DNA of 64,000 bases, from contig QYRS01000005.1 of the NCBI GenBank assembly GCA_006503535.1, forward strand, positions 2,976,001 through 3,040,000, written 5' to 3'. Shown piece after piece: positions 26,301 to 38,082 of the stretch. Position numbers and translations under genes: made by a program. The notes beneath the pieces were generated by a model. The model was not told the DNA's origin. It saw only the letters and a program-made list of their open reading frames with translations, and ran no database searches. Position 1 is the stretch's first letter; each line of letters opens with the position of its first letter. The stretch comes from Arthrinium phaeospermum (Eukaryota > Ascomycota > Sordariomycetes > Amphisphaeriales > Apiosporaceae).

Positions 26301-29063
26301 CCTGCATATTTTGCACCTATCAAACCCCGAGGGCGGGTGGATTTGTACGTGGGCACGATACATGTCAGGAAGTAGCAATAGAGACCCCCTCTCACACGGC
26401 ACCCGGCTCTGGCCATCGCGAACTTGCAAATTTGTATATACGTGGACTTTGCGAATAGACATGGGTGCAGCGCTTCAGTACTTTGACCAACGGCACGAGA
26501 GTTCCGAATCGACTCTTCGCCCAGGGCGGTATGTAAAAAGGGCATCCAGGCCAGCTGGGAGAGCCTAACAGAGCCCGGCTCTCGGTCAATCCCTTGTCGC
26601 GCGACCAGCACCGCTGTACCCTATCTAATGGGGCCAGCACAGGGATATCAAGCAAAAAAGAGTGAGAGTCTCAATGACACTCTCCACTGTGACGGAAAAT
26701 TCCTTGGGTAATAAGCAAGGAACAGGCATAAATCCCCTCTGCAAACAGACGGTGGAAGGGGAGTCAAACATTACAAAGACATTCATCAGATATGTACATA
26801 CATGCAAGTATCGCTCTTCGCTACCGTAGGCAGCAAATGCGTGCGTGCACTGAAAACAGCACTGAAGTGCTGAATATCGCGGCTCTTGCCGTTGACCATC
26901 TCAATGCCTCTCCACCGCTTTTGGGGCTTTTGGGCGGATGATGTCATGCTGATGACGGTTTGCGCAGCGCGTATGGGTATTGCGAGTCAGTAATTGCAAA
27001 GATCGACAATTGCCCAGATATCTATGCAGCGTATCGCTGTTTAGGCATGGAGCTCGTCGACACATCCATTGTGTTGAAAGATTGGTTTTGACTCTTTTTT
27101 TTGGTTCATTCATTAATGGGATGTGGAAAAAGGAACATCCATCCAGCGGAGCAGCGCCCTTGGAGAGATATCATCTGCCGGCAATGCGCCCTAGCACCGC
27201 GGCCTGCTGAGCTGCCTGGGCTGCCTACTGCTACGCCCTCTAGACCCTCGAGCCAGGCACCACCAGGTGGATGGTGCGCACGCGCTGTGGTGCTTGGGTG
27301 GTGCTGAGCGCTGGCGACTTGTGACCTGCGCGACTTGGCGGGGTCACACTACGTGGCAGGCTGGCAACTGCAGTTCGCATTCGTTGGGCTTGACTTGAAA
27401 CAATCGCCTACCACACAGTCAGGTCCAATGGAATATCTCGTCAAGACTCCATGAGACCGGCATACCCGTCTGAAACTGACTGCACTAAGGCCGGTCATGT
27501 GCGTTCGAAATGCCGCTACCTCCCACGTACTACTATGACTGCGACTCGACTCTCTGCTTGGAGAGCCTTCTCTCTCCCCCGCCCCAGCCACAGGACGGGC
27601 ACAGAAAAGGCCCTTGCCTGCCATTCCCAGCTTCCCCCCGTCCACGTGTGCATCCATCCCCAAGCTGCTAGAGAAGAAGAAGGAGAAAGTGGCACGATGA
27701 TTCTGCAACCCTAGTCTGGATTCGGTGCTGACAACCGCCGCGGATTGTGCGATCCGATGCTGCTATCGAGCTTCTTACATTGAGAGATTGATTCACCTGG
27801 CCTTGGCTACTACCTACCGGCGACACACGCCAAATTGAGGCTGCCACCTTTCTGCAACTGGTAGCACATATCGGCCGATAAAACTGACATGTTTCCGGGG
27901 AGGCGGGCGTGTACATACCAAGAGGTCTCGCTCACAGACCCCCCGTGCAGCCAACGCCCTTTTGGTCCTGGCCAATACTACCCGAATCCACACGGGGAAG
28001 ATTCAAGCATGGGTGTGCGCGGCGACGGCTCCCCCCCAGCGAACCGCCCAGTAAAAAGTACTACTACTGGCTGTCTAGTATGTAGCATATCTGCCTAGGA
28101 GCTGAGGATCAACAACTCTGCCCGCCGCGCGCGCGAGTGCTTCGGCATGCCCTCATGTTGACGTTGACTCGACTTGTGCTTTGCGGCCAGTCAAGCACAG
28201 TATCGACCCAGCGTGGTCTCTTACTCGGAGCACCTTGCCGTCGAAATTTTCATATGCGAGTATGCCTCCTGCGCACTCGGCCCGCCAAGGCCTCGCAATG
28301 CAACCCCCTAAGGCTGACTGGGTCTGCCTGCCAACTTTTTTCTATTTTTTTCAGCCGAGAAACTTTGGGGAGATCACACCGATTATGCCAGGTCACAAAG
28401 CCACCTGAGATGGTAAGCAAGCCCCTGGAAAGATCTATGGGACGGCCGCCCGCACCGCAGGTAACGCCCTTTCGTTCGATAGTGCTGCGAAATCACCCTT
28501 GGTCTCCCCTCGTCGGCAGGGGGGCACTAAACATGCTCGATGCCCCGAGATTGTCAATATCGCCCGTCTGATAAGCACGCATGTGGCAGCGCCGGCACCG
28601 CATGGCCCCATTCATCGCAGAGCCCAGAGCCCTCGTGGATGCCAAGTCGGTACGATCCAACTGAAATCAGCGATCTGTGAGAGGCGTTTACCGTCGTCCG
28701 CATCGTGGCAGGGCTCTCCCGGAAAGTTGGTTTTCCCTCTGTTGTAAAACACCCAACCCACATACAGGGGGGGCTTCAGGGCGCTCGTTCGGGCAGAACC
28801 CACTTGGCGAGAGAGTCTGATGAGACAGCTGGTCCGCCGACGAGGACTACAGTTTCGAAGAACCATGGCTCTGCGCTGCGGCGCGACAGGTCCCCTAAGG
28901 GGTTGTTGTTTCCTGACTGGTACACTCTCATTTCGACCTTACCTGTTCCTGAAAAAGGGTGGCAGTGACAGCTGTGTGCATGGGTCCGATATCCATGGAG
29001 CATTCGGCGATAGCCCGGCTTACACATTCTCTACATTTGCATCCATCGATAGATGTTGTTGCT

Positions 29064-29094
29064 GTCGTCGTCGTCGTCGTCGTCGGCGGCGGCG
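29064..29094. repeat. CGT/CGG trinucleotide microsatellite
   Basis: Seven or so tandem TCG/CGT units grading into GGC units. No gene is evident around it. Confidence 0.85.
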
Positions 29095-29784
29095 CTGCCC
29101 ACAGCCTGCCCCTTGGCGCCACCGTGCACCGCGTAGCTGACCAATGACCGTTACGCTAAACTGCCGCGAAAACTTAGAGCGTAGCAGTCGGTCGGGCGCC
29201 CACTCCGGCATCCATTCTCAGTCGGGCTACTACGTGCGAAGTATTGAATACTTGCATCGTAGGGTTGCATGGGCGGCATCAGAAAGAGGCTTCCTTTCCC
29301 CTTCCAAGGCTCAGGTCAAGCGCAGGGCAGGGCTTGCACTGACCGACAATCTCGTGGCTGAAGGCTATTCACATTGCTGATTGCGGGGAGCATGCCCTCT
29401 GCCCTTCCGCCTTGCTCCCAGCAGCAGCCCACCAACCATGCGCCGATTAGTCGGATATCAGTAAACGTATCTACATACATATCCGTCTACCCACTTGACC
29501 CTATCTCGGATTCACACCATGTCGGCGCCTTTTTATTGACCCGTCTGCGTTGCAGTTGCGACGCTGTATTACCGCGACGAGATTTATATTGAATATTGAC
29601 AACCACTGACTAAGAGGCACCCTCCTGCATCGCCGATCAATAGGAATAGGGTATGCACTTCGCGCGCCGACTTGGTGCAAGAGCAACCCACCCGGCTACT
29701 GACCCGGCATGCAAGATGCAGGGAGACTCCCTCAGCCGCAAACACGGTCGGTCAAAGCCCGTCGCGTCGCTATTCTTCCCACCC

Positions 29785-29813
29785 AGTAGTAGTAGTAGTA
29801 GTAGCAGCAGTAG
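29785..29813. repeat. AGT/AGC trinucleotide microsatellite
   Basis: About seven AGT units followed by AGC units, in non-coding DNA. Confidence 0.85.
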
Positions 29814-32800
29814 ACAGATATCTCGACCTGTTGCTCTTGGCAAACCCTCGCGGTCTCGCCTATCTTTAGTCGACGGGGTGACCGCGGGCCCCTAGCTGAC
29901 GACGCCTGGTATGATGTCCCGGTATAGACTTTGGTTTCCGTCATTTCAATGTTTCAGGGCGGATCCCCGCGCGCCACGGGTTCGCAGGACCCCAGCCTGC
30001 CAGCCAGCCCCGGCGCCCATGTCTCAACCCACGGCCGCCCTCCCACGCCGACCGAACAGCACTTCCGACGGGTTATATCGGTGTCACTATAGAAATTGAC
30101 CAGTACGATATTCGCCACCGAGGACGACGACGACGCCGCCGACGGTGAGCCTTTGGGACGCGGCATCGTTCGTGTTCGGAGAGTTCCATGTCGGAACGTA
30201 GGATTGTGTCGGGAATTACATCATAATGCCACGATCAAGCATCCAGCACAGCCTCTCCGGGCCGCCGATCACTGCCTTTTCCTTTCGCCATATCCGCTCC
30301 CGGGAACAGCCAAACCCAAAAGCCAATTGACCCGCGCCGAAAATCCTCTCAGGGTCCTTCCCCCCAAAGAAGGGTCCAAGCATGAATCTATTGAATCTTC
30401 GTCCGTTCCCGACCCTGGCCGCCAGCCCTTCGAGAAGCCGCCTGGAAGGCCACACCATCCATCATCCCGCATGCATTGCGACCCTGACGGTCGTTTGGCG
30501 AGTCACGACAGACCAACAAACATGCGAAAGAGGGAAAATGTAAATGGCTGAATGGCGAAAGAAGAAAGAAAAGAAAGCCCATCCCTACCTACCAAACCCC
30601 GACCGACCGTCGGCTCCGGTTTCTCTGCTGCTGCTGCAACCACTCACACTGGCTGACTGGCGCGGCGCTGCGCTGAATTTCCCAACCGCAATGCAAATAT
30701 CTAGATTCGGAAAATAAAACCGAACAGGTGGCAGAGATCGGCGCTGCGCTACGCCCGCTGATCCAGGCAAAACAGGCACGCCCCAGATATTACGCACCAC
30801 CCACGACCCCGAGGTGACGTATGCGTTTTGTGCGGAAATACTTTTTTTTTTTTCCTCTTTCGAATTATTCATTCGTTCTATTTTCGAACCCCCGTTTCGG
30901 TGTGCTGCAGGATACATACCTATGCAAATGCAAGCAGCAGGCGCATACGACACACACCACACGATATGCATCCATACAACCCCTCCACTTCGTCCCCGTC
31001 CTTTGACTCTTTGACCTATCCCAAATCCCGAACAGAAATAAAGGGCCGGATTTAGACTTGTCAGCAAGGACCCCCTGAACCCTTATCAGATCCCACACTT
31101 CGCTACTTGACACCCGACCGAGGCTCGACTAACACATTATGGATGTATGTTGTATGCGCCGACTGACAAACGGGGCCTCGGAGTGGCAAATTCTATGTAA
31201 GTTAAGTGGTAAGTAGTAGTTTTTTCTGCGTTGCTATAGTTAGCAATGCATATGCTACCACATCAATGCCAATACTACCACGTTCATGCCCTGCCCTGCC
31301 CGTCGCATTCGAGTCACGCGCGCTGGCTGCCCCGGCACCTGTTTTGCAGATCCCCGCGTGTGTTCCAGGGCACATTGTCGCCATCGAGCTCGTGTTGGAA
31401 GATTTCGTTATTCCGCTTCCCCAATCAAACAAACACCCTTTCGTTCCGTCCCTGTTCCTGTGCCTGTTCCTGCGCGCGACCTGTCACTGCCACTGCCAGT
31501 GCAACTGTAGATCAATGGATCGTCATCTCGGAGCGGCAGCATGGAAGGTCCAGGGAGAGTATTTCATTCCAGTAGGCCGGCGGTGTATGCGACCGAGTCA
31601 AGGCAAGCAAGTGCCGGACGGCATATGCATGTGTAGATGACCCAGAAGTGGAGGAGGGGGGTGAGACGATAAAATCTCACGATGGTATACCGTATCCCCA
31701 TACGTACATACGTACATGGCATGGACAGATACAATACCTACACACACAGCCAAGAAAGACCCATCCATACCATGCCATCTCATGCCCACTGCCCACCCAC
31801 CAACTAACCCACTCGATCACCCTCCTCTCCCCCCATAAGGAGAATTTTCTGCTGGCGTCGCAGTAGTACTTTCTTTGCTGGAGAGGGATCCAGTAGCCTA
31901 TCGGTGTCTTCGCCGAGTCAAGACAGTGATCGGCGTCGGCGTTCGGTATCGTGGCCCGTGGGGATGTTGCTTGCTTCAAGGGGGGAGAGAGGGATTCGTA
32001 AGCCCTTCTCGTGTTTATGCTTATATGTCACTTGTCACTCGGCGGTTAAGACCCCAAGGGGTGGTGATCATCGCGTCCTGATACCAAAATTAGCCCGGCC
32101 GGGCTGGAGTAGAATGGGAGATGGGAGATGAGAGAGATGGGCTGTGTGGTCGGGCTCAGACTGCTTGGTCTGGCCAGGCATTGGTACCGAGAGGTCGGAC
32201 CGTGGAGTTATGTCTCTTGCTGTAATTCCGTCCCCGCTGGGTGAGTAGGAGAGAATGGGGGTGGTGGTGATTAAGGAGGAGGAGAGGGGGACAGACGGAG
32301 GGGGGTAACATGGCGTTCGAAGCCGGCATGGAAGCGTTACAGTGACGTGGGTTTTCGAAACGCTCTCGAAGGTATCAGGAAGAGGACGTGCCCCCCTCCC
32401 CAGCTGATTGATTCGTGTGCTTCCGTTGCCAAGTCAGGTTCGAGGTTGTCAAAGGCGGTCGTCGCTGCTGTTTGCTGCTGCTGCTCTGGGTGAGACGACG
32501 GTGACTGCCGGGGATGCCACTCGGGATGCCACTTCTCGGGGGCCGCTTAGCCAGGCGGCGGCCTGATTCACCCGGCATCTGTAGTAGCTGCCCCAGCGTG
32601 GATATGACGGTGTCATGCACGGTTACATGGGGGTCCTATAGTCACGGTCGGGCTATCTGCCGACGGCGCCTGGAACGAACTCGCTTCTTTGCCTGGCAAG
32701 GCGGCGGCGGTGTGCCAGCAGTGTAAGAAGCAACTAGCAAACCACATGTAACATGGACGCTTCCAAATCCTGGAAACGGATCATGCAGTTTGTTTCTGCC

Positions 32801-34888
32801 GAGCGGCAGATGGATGGATGGGGTCTTACACAAGACGAGTGAGGGGGTGAAGGGGGTCTTATTAGACACTATATTCGCTCGTAGCGAGCACTATTATAGA
32901 TTCATCACGGCCACATAAGTGTTTAGTAGCGCTACGCCCACTGGCCAGTTTTACTTCGATGTCTGATAGAGATGCTTGGTGGAGAGACGACTCGAAGGCA
33001 AGCCTTACGGTACTTACTTGCAGTTTGGTTACATCCACTCACGGACGCTGAACATGTCGACCTCGTACGAGTCTCGATACTATACTCAGCCAATATAGGT
33101 AAGGGTCAACTAGCCCTTGGCATATCTATACTCTATGCTCAGCGCTAGACGCCAAGAAATAGTATATAAGCCGCTCTGTAGGATGGGTATGTAGTGTTGT
33201 TGAGTTCGGAAAGGGGCTAGCCAGGCTGGACGCAGCTCAAGGGAGATGACGTATGGCACCCTGTAATTAACGCCCGTCTGGTTGTGATCTCCGAATTTAG
33301 AAGCATTCATCAATTCGAGCCCTCCATTAACAGATGAGTGCTAGGAGCGGAAATTTGACAAGGCGAGGGAAATTTCTATGTAAAGAACGGAAGAAAGCGC
33401 CTTACGGAGCAACCGGCCGGCCACCCCATTGGCCACAGCGCTTCTTGATCAAATAAGCGCGGATCCTCCCCACGGGACTCCTCTTCCCCAGATCAGATGC
33501 TACTTGTTCCCTGTTTCTGTTTCTAGAAGGAATCTTAAACTCTGGATATATAGGCGAGATTACAACCTTAGCCAGCCTCTGTCTGGACTGGTTGACGGGG
33601 CAGCAGCAGCCTGCCTCGAGTGCTTTTTTCTTCTTCTTTTGTTGCTCCGCTGTCGGGAACAGTCAGGGTCGCGTGGCCGACGGCCATTCGTTGGTTCGCG
33701 GTCTTAACAAGGTTCCAGGTGAGGATCGAAGGCTATATGAGGTCAGGTCAAGCTTTGAGATTGCAGCAATCGCCAGGAGATCATATAAATGGATCCCACT
33801 CCCCAGGTATAGCGGGAAGTGATATCAACGGGGAGAGGGGCTTTTGTGTGCGTCATTTCCGGCCCGTCGCAGGGTAGGTCATTCGTCGGGGGGAACCTGA
33901 CTCATCCTCTCTCTAACCGATGTTGCGTCACAATGGAGGCGTCGGTGTTATACAACAACTAGCACCACCGACGTCCATGTTCGTTCGGTCTTGTGCCAAT
34001 GGGTCAATGTCCAGAATCCCACCCACCGTTCTGAACCTTGGGGTCTTCCTGGCCTCGCCCAGAAGGAGGTTTCCAAAGAGGCATTTATTGTACTTGGCGA
34101 GGGCTTTATATGCCCCCGTCTATACTAGATTTCTATATTGTCTTACTACTGACGCAAGCAATCCTGGTGGCAGGCTGGTATTATTGCTTGGTCGAGGACA
34201 AGATGCCGTTGGACATTGTCGACCGAGCCATGAGGTGAGGGTTGTAAGGGGTGGTAATAAGCTCGCATAGACAGTCAAGACGCTGACTAGACAACGTCTT
34301 TCTTATATTTGGTTGGGGACGGGGTGGCTGAGCTGGTTGGAGCACTGCTTATGCGCCATAAGATGGGATGAGAGAATCACCCCGACTTTATGGTAGGATT
34401 AGCTACAATGCCATCCTTGAGAGGCATGCAGATGGTTTGTGAACAACTTAGAAAGCCAGTGACAATCACAGGAGACGCCTGAAAGGAGGAACTTGAAAGA
34501 GCGTTCATGGCTACATAGTTCACATTGCCGGTTATGGGATTGTAATGGCAATCCCCTTGTGGTATCGGACAGGCAACCCCCTTTCTCAGCCACTCACGCT
34601 GCTGTCACGTGAGAGAACGTGCCAGCTTGGCGGCCTAAAGTAATCCTCCATGCCCATATACCAAGAAAAGGAGGCTTTATTTACGTTTAAACATTAGCGA
34701 ACAGCGAGCTCTACAGAATAACCCATGCGCCATACCTATATCATGTATAGTATATATACCCTGGTGCTGCTTTGTATACGCTTGCCAAAGACTTTCTTCA
34801 CCTACCCCAACCAGCCCCCTTTCCCCCAGCACCATCCGTCTTTTTCCACGGCAAGCAGAGTGGCCATAACAAAAGCAAAAAGAAATTT

Positions 34889-34987
34889 CGCCCATTACTG
34901 GATTCGAACCAGTGACCGCCATTTGCTTCAGTTACGTAGCTTTACTTCATTAGCAAACGACTGCTCTGACCACTAAGCTAAACGGGC
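34889..34987 (-). tRNA. Intron-containing tRNA, anticodon read as GCT, isotype uncertain
   Basis: On the minus strand the acceptor GCCCGTT pairs with AATGGGC in all seven positions (one GU). The D arm (TAGCTTAGTGGTCAGAGC) matches the A box, and the T arm ACTGG-TTCGAAT-CCAGT is perfect. Length is 99 nt, so an intron of about 27 nt follows the usual position one base 3' of the anticodon. Counting from the D stem gives loop T32 T33 G34 C35 T36 A37, hence anticodon GCT. However, the variable region is short, unlike normal tRNA-Ser. The anticodon stem can also continue to nine pairs (GTCGTTTGC with GCAAATGGC), which blurs where the loop lies. It is surely a tRNA; the identity needs a covariance-model search. 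Confidence 0.88.
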
Positions 34988-36403
34988 CGGTAGGGGGAGC
35001 AGGTGCAGTGGATATTCGGCGACGACGTATCTGCCATGATGTGGCGTCCTGGTGGTTCCCGTGCTCCTACATTATCGGTACCAGTGCTAGTGATGTACAA
35101 ACGCTCTGCTGTTGCTGCTGCTACCGCGTGAAGTCATAGACCATAGACAGGGTCCATCATGCCGGTCGAAGCTGTGATGATGCTGGTGAAGACAACATGA
35201 CTCCTTCTCCTCTTTTCTCATGCATCGCCGCGTTCATGCCCTCCCTTGTAATATTCACGTCAACAAGAACATATAAGGGAAAGTTTTTGCTGAATCATAA
35301 TCACCACCCGCTTTGTGAACCACCCTATCCTCAACAGCCTGCTACATATACAATAACGGATGTGTAATTTCAGCTCGTAGCCATGGATACTAACATTCAC
35401 CCAGCTACAAGGGATATACTCCAGCACCCCTGCGCCCTTATACGAGGCGCGACCCATCGACAACCACAACCGCTAGTGGGGAAATAGGGGCTATCCAAGA
35501 CGTCGTATATCCAAATATGAGACAGAGATCTCCCTCAGTAGACATGACGCAAACATATCTGACCCTGAGCCAAGAAGGCATGAAGAGAATGGACGTCCCA
35601 AGTATGTTTACCCCCTGCTCTTTATGAGTCTTTTGTTTCTGCCGGGAAACCTTGGTACGAATCGAAAAAAAAGAAAGAAGAAGAAAGATCCTTCGAATGG
35701 CGAAAAGTATGCACAATGTCCCATTCAAAGAACTCGGAACCAGATCCAACGACTCATTCAAGGCGCAAGTTCGCCTTCGTAGTCACCTAACCGCCCATCA
35801 TCAGGGGCTAGCCTCCCTTCCCTACCGTAACGGTCTCCTCCCCTGCTTCGAACATGAAAACCCCATAACAAAAACACGATAAACAAACACACTCGCTCAG
35901 TTATACCATTTGCTGCACTAGTGATTATATCAAACAAACAGCTGCGTTCTCTTACTTCGGGTTGCAACTGGCCCAGGCCCCTACGGAGCCACTTTCCCCC
36001 TCCTCTCTATATGCATCTGGACACCAAAATCAGACGCCAACCCAATCAGCTCAATCTGCTACCAGCTACCGGCCAGCCACAGTAAATAAGATGCAAAATG
36101 ACCATATGTCCCCTTCTCCAAGACCACAAGTAAAATAACATGAAGAGTCAATACCAAAACGAAAGGTCGCCAATAGCTTTGTAGTTGTGCGGCTCCATGT
36201 AAGGTTGGTTACGTCTCCGTTGTATGGTTGCTGTCGTGGTTGCGTGTGCGTTGTGTATCTCTCCCCATCCATCCATGCGTGTCCTTCAATCCCGAGCCTG
36301 CCGCCATCTAAGATCCCGCTTCTACGTAAGTCCTTCTGTCTTTGTCGGAAACGCTTCTAATCCATCACACGATTTCTACTTACCGTACTGTTTGATCAGT
36401 CGG

Positions 36404-38082
36404 TTACGAGATACCATCCAGGCTCCAGTCGCCCTTATGTATCCTCTCCAGAATCTGGCGGCCCTTCTCGCTGAGCTCGGGCTTGCCGCCCTTGTCCGTG
36501 ACCTGGCTGAAGAAGACGGGTTGCCACGTCACCTGGTTCTTCTCCCGCTCTCTCGCCTTCTCTCTCTGCTTCTCCTCCAGCTCTTGCTTGACCGTCGTCG
36601 CCTTGGAGAACTGTTTGGAATTGATGGCTTGGGTCACGCCATCCCACATAGTCAACGACTCGTTCTCGGCCTGCTTCTCCATCGGCGGTAGGGTCTTGGG
36701 TGCCATCTCGAGCGGGTTCAAATCGATAATAACGGTCTGCTTCTCCGGTGGGTGCGAGTCCTAAACCGTAGTTAGCGATCAGGAAGCCCAGGAATCCAGT
36801 TACCGGAAACGGGGAATACATACCACAGACTTGGGGCCATGTGTGAACACGACCTTATCTTTCCAGTTGCCAGCAAGTCTCACCAAGACGTCCTTATCCG
36901 GAACATCCTTGATACGCATCTTGTCATCCTTCTCGGGGTCGTATTTGAAGATGACGCCCTCGACCTTGTTTTGGGCCCGGCCTAACCATCCATCTTCGAC
37001 GTATTGCAGGATCACCTTTAACTTGGTTTTGGGGCAGGTCACGTAGCATGTCTCGCCAACGCTGACGCTGAGCGAGCCGCGGAGGATGCCTCCCAGATGG
37101 GCCGCGGGATGTGTAAGCTGGTACGTCTCGTTGTCGCGCTTCTCGAGGGTGATGAAGATGCCCAGGTTGTGCTCGCCAGGGGCCACCTTGATTGTAGTAC
37201 CAGTGAACTTGGCGGAAATCTGATCGTAGCCACGGGCGTGAACGCCCTTTTCGGGGCAGCTGATGTAAAAAGCACTGACGGGAGGGTGGTGCGAAGTCTG
37301 CTCGGTCAGGTACGCGATGCGCGTCGTGCCCGAGGACGGGTTCTCCGACATGGGAGGAACGGAGACTGTGGAAGCGGCAGACGAGATAACTCCCTTGCCT
37401 GACTTGACGGACGATGCGCTGCTGATGTTACCGGCCGCGGCAGCGGGGGAGGTGATAGGGGGAGCATTGTTCTCTGCGTCCCAGGTACACCTGAAGAACT
37501 CGCCGAGGCATGAGTTGTATGGCTTGCAGGGCTTTCCCTTGACGTATTTTAAATCCTTGGTGAACCAGAATCGCAAAACCTCCAGCATACGGTCGACAGG
37601 CTCGTCGGCGGTGCCTATCGCGGCAAAGGCATTGGGGACATCGAGGTAAGTCCAGTATTCAAGATTCGGTCTCGGCTCGAGAAGTTGGGACGGTAGGGAG
37701 AATCGGACAGCTGCCAGGTCCGCAACACCGATAAACCTGCGACATCGAAAAGCGTTAGATTTGGATTTGACAGACTTGTACCGCTTGCTATGGCGACATG
37801 GCTTTGGTTTTGAACAGTATCATGACTGAGTGTTGGGAGGCTGTCTGCGAATAGTGTCCGTCATCGGGCTCCGCAACCCCGCGCAAACATGTTGGTTTGC
37901 TGGGGCAACTGGGCGGTGAAGCTATTCGGGATGGACTTGCGGTCGCACAAGTGCAAAGGGGGGCGGCTGGGTTAAAGAAGAGCGTGAGCTCACCTTCTCA
38001 AGATGCCGATAAAGGTCTTCAGCTTGCCGCTGTCATTCTGAGGAATGTCCTCGTTGAGGGTTTCGGGCGGTGCTGACGCCAT
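36404..38082 (-). CDS. Oxysterol-binding protein (OSBP/Osh family, Kes1/Osh4-like)
   Basis: Lipid-transfer protein that binds sterol and phosphoinositide and exchanges them between membranes (ER, Golgi, plasma membrane). The three exons are 38082-37994, 37736-36824 and 36760-36404, spliced with GTGAGC...GTCGCAG and GTATGT...CGCTAAC...TTTAG. The total is 1359 nt (452 residues) with phases that match exactly. The OSBP signature EQTSHHPPVS lies near residue 175; KPYNSCLGEFF near residue 100 is the variant of the KP.NP.LGE strand. The start MASAPPETLNED is chosen because it is the first ATG and its exon joins in frame to FIGVADLAAVRFS. There is no PH or ankyrin domain, so this is the short, single-domain type. 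A Ser/Ala-rich insert sits between about residues 125 and 165. It is intact, in contrast to the genes right of 48.5 kb. Confidence 0.95.

Larger units (their letters stand above)
20061..36403. other. 16.3-kb region upstream of the CP2 gene, no protein gene supported
   Basis: I examined open stretches throughout (for example 20681-21406 minus, 23460-23786 plus, 25979-26458 plus, 28137-28571 plus, 30096-30551 plus, 30585-31067 minus). I found no family motif, no consistent exon chain and much low-complexity translation. It contains several trinucleotide microsatellites, a poly-T run near 30840-30852, and one clear tRNA at 34889-34987. The first few hundred bases left of 20500 are probably 5' leader and promoter of the CP2 gene. 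Very long upstream regions are known for fungal developmental regulators. Confidence 0.55.

Noticed and set aside
30096..30551. 151-codon plus-strand stretch starting MTSTIFATEDDDDAA.
   Set aside because: Composition is unlike a folded protein, there is no conserved block, and an antisense frame is also open.
33920..34270. 116-codon plus-strand stretch with a TM-like alternative frame.
   Set aside because: No homologous motif recognised and the two frames overlap; likely chance.
34318..34400. Plus-strand tRNA-like stretch with an A box (TGGCTGAGCTGG).
   Set aside because: No B box or T arm follows at tRNA distance and the anticodon arm does not fold with a 7-nt loop; probably a chance match or a 5' tRNA fragment.
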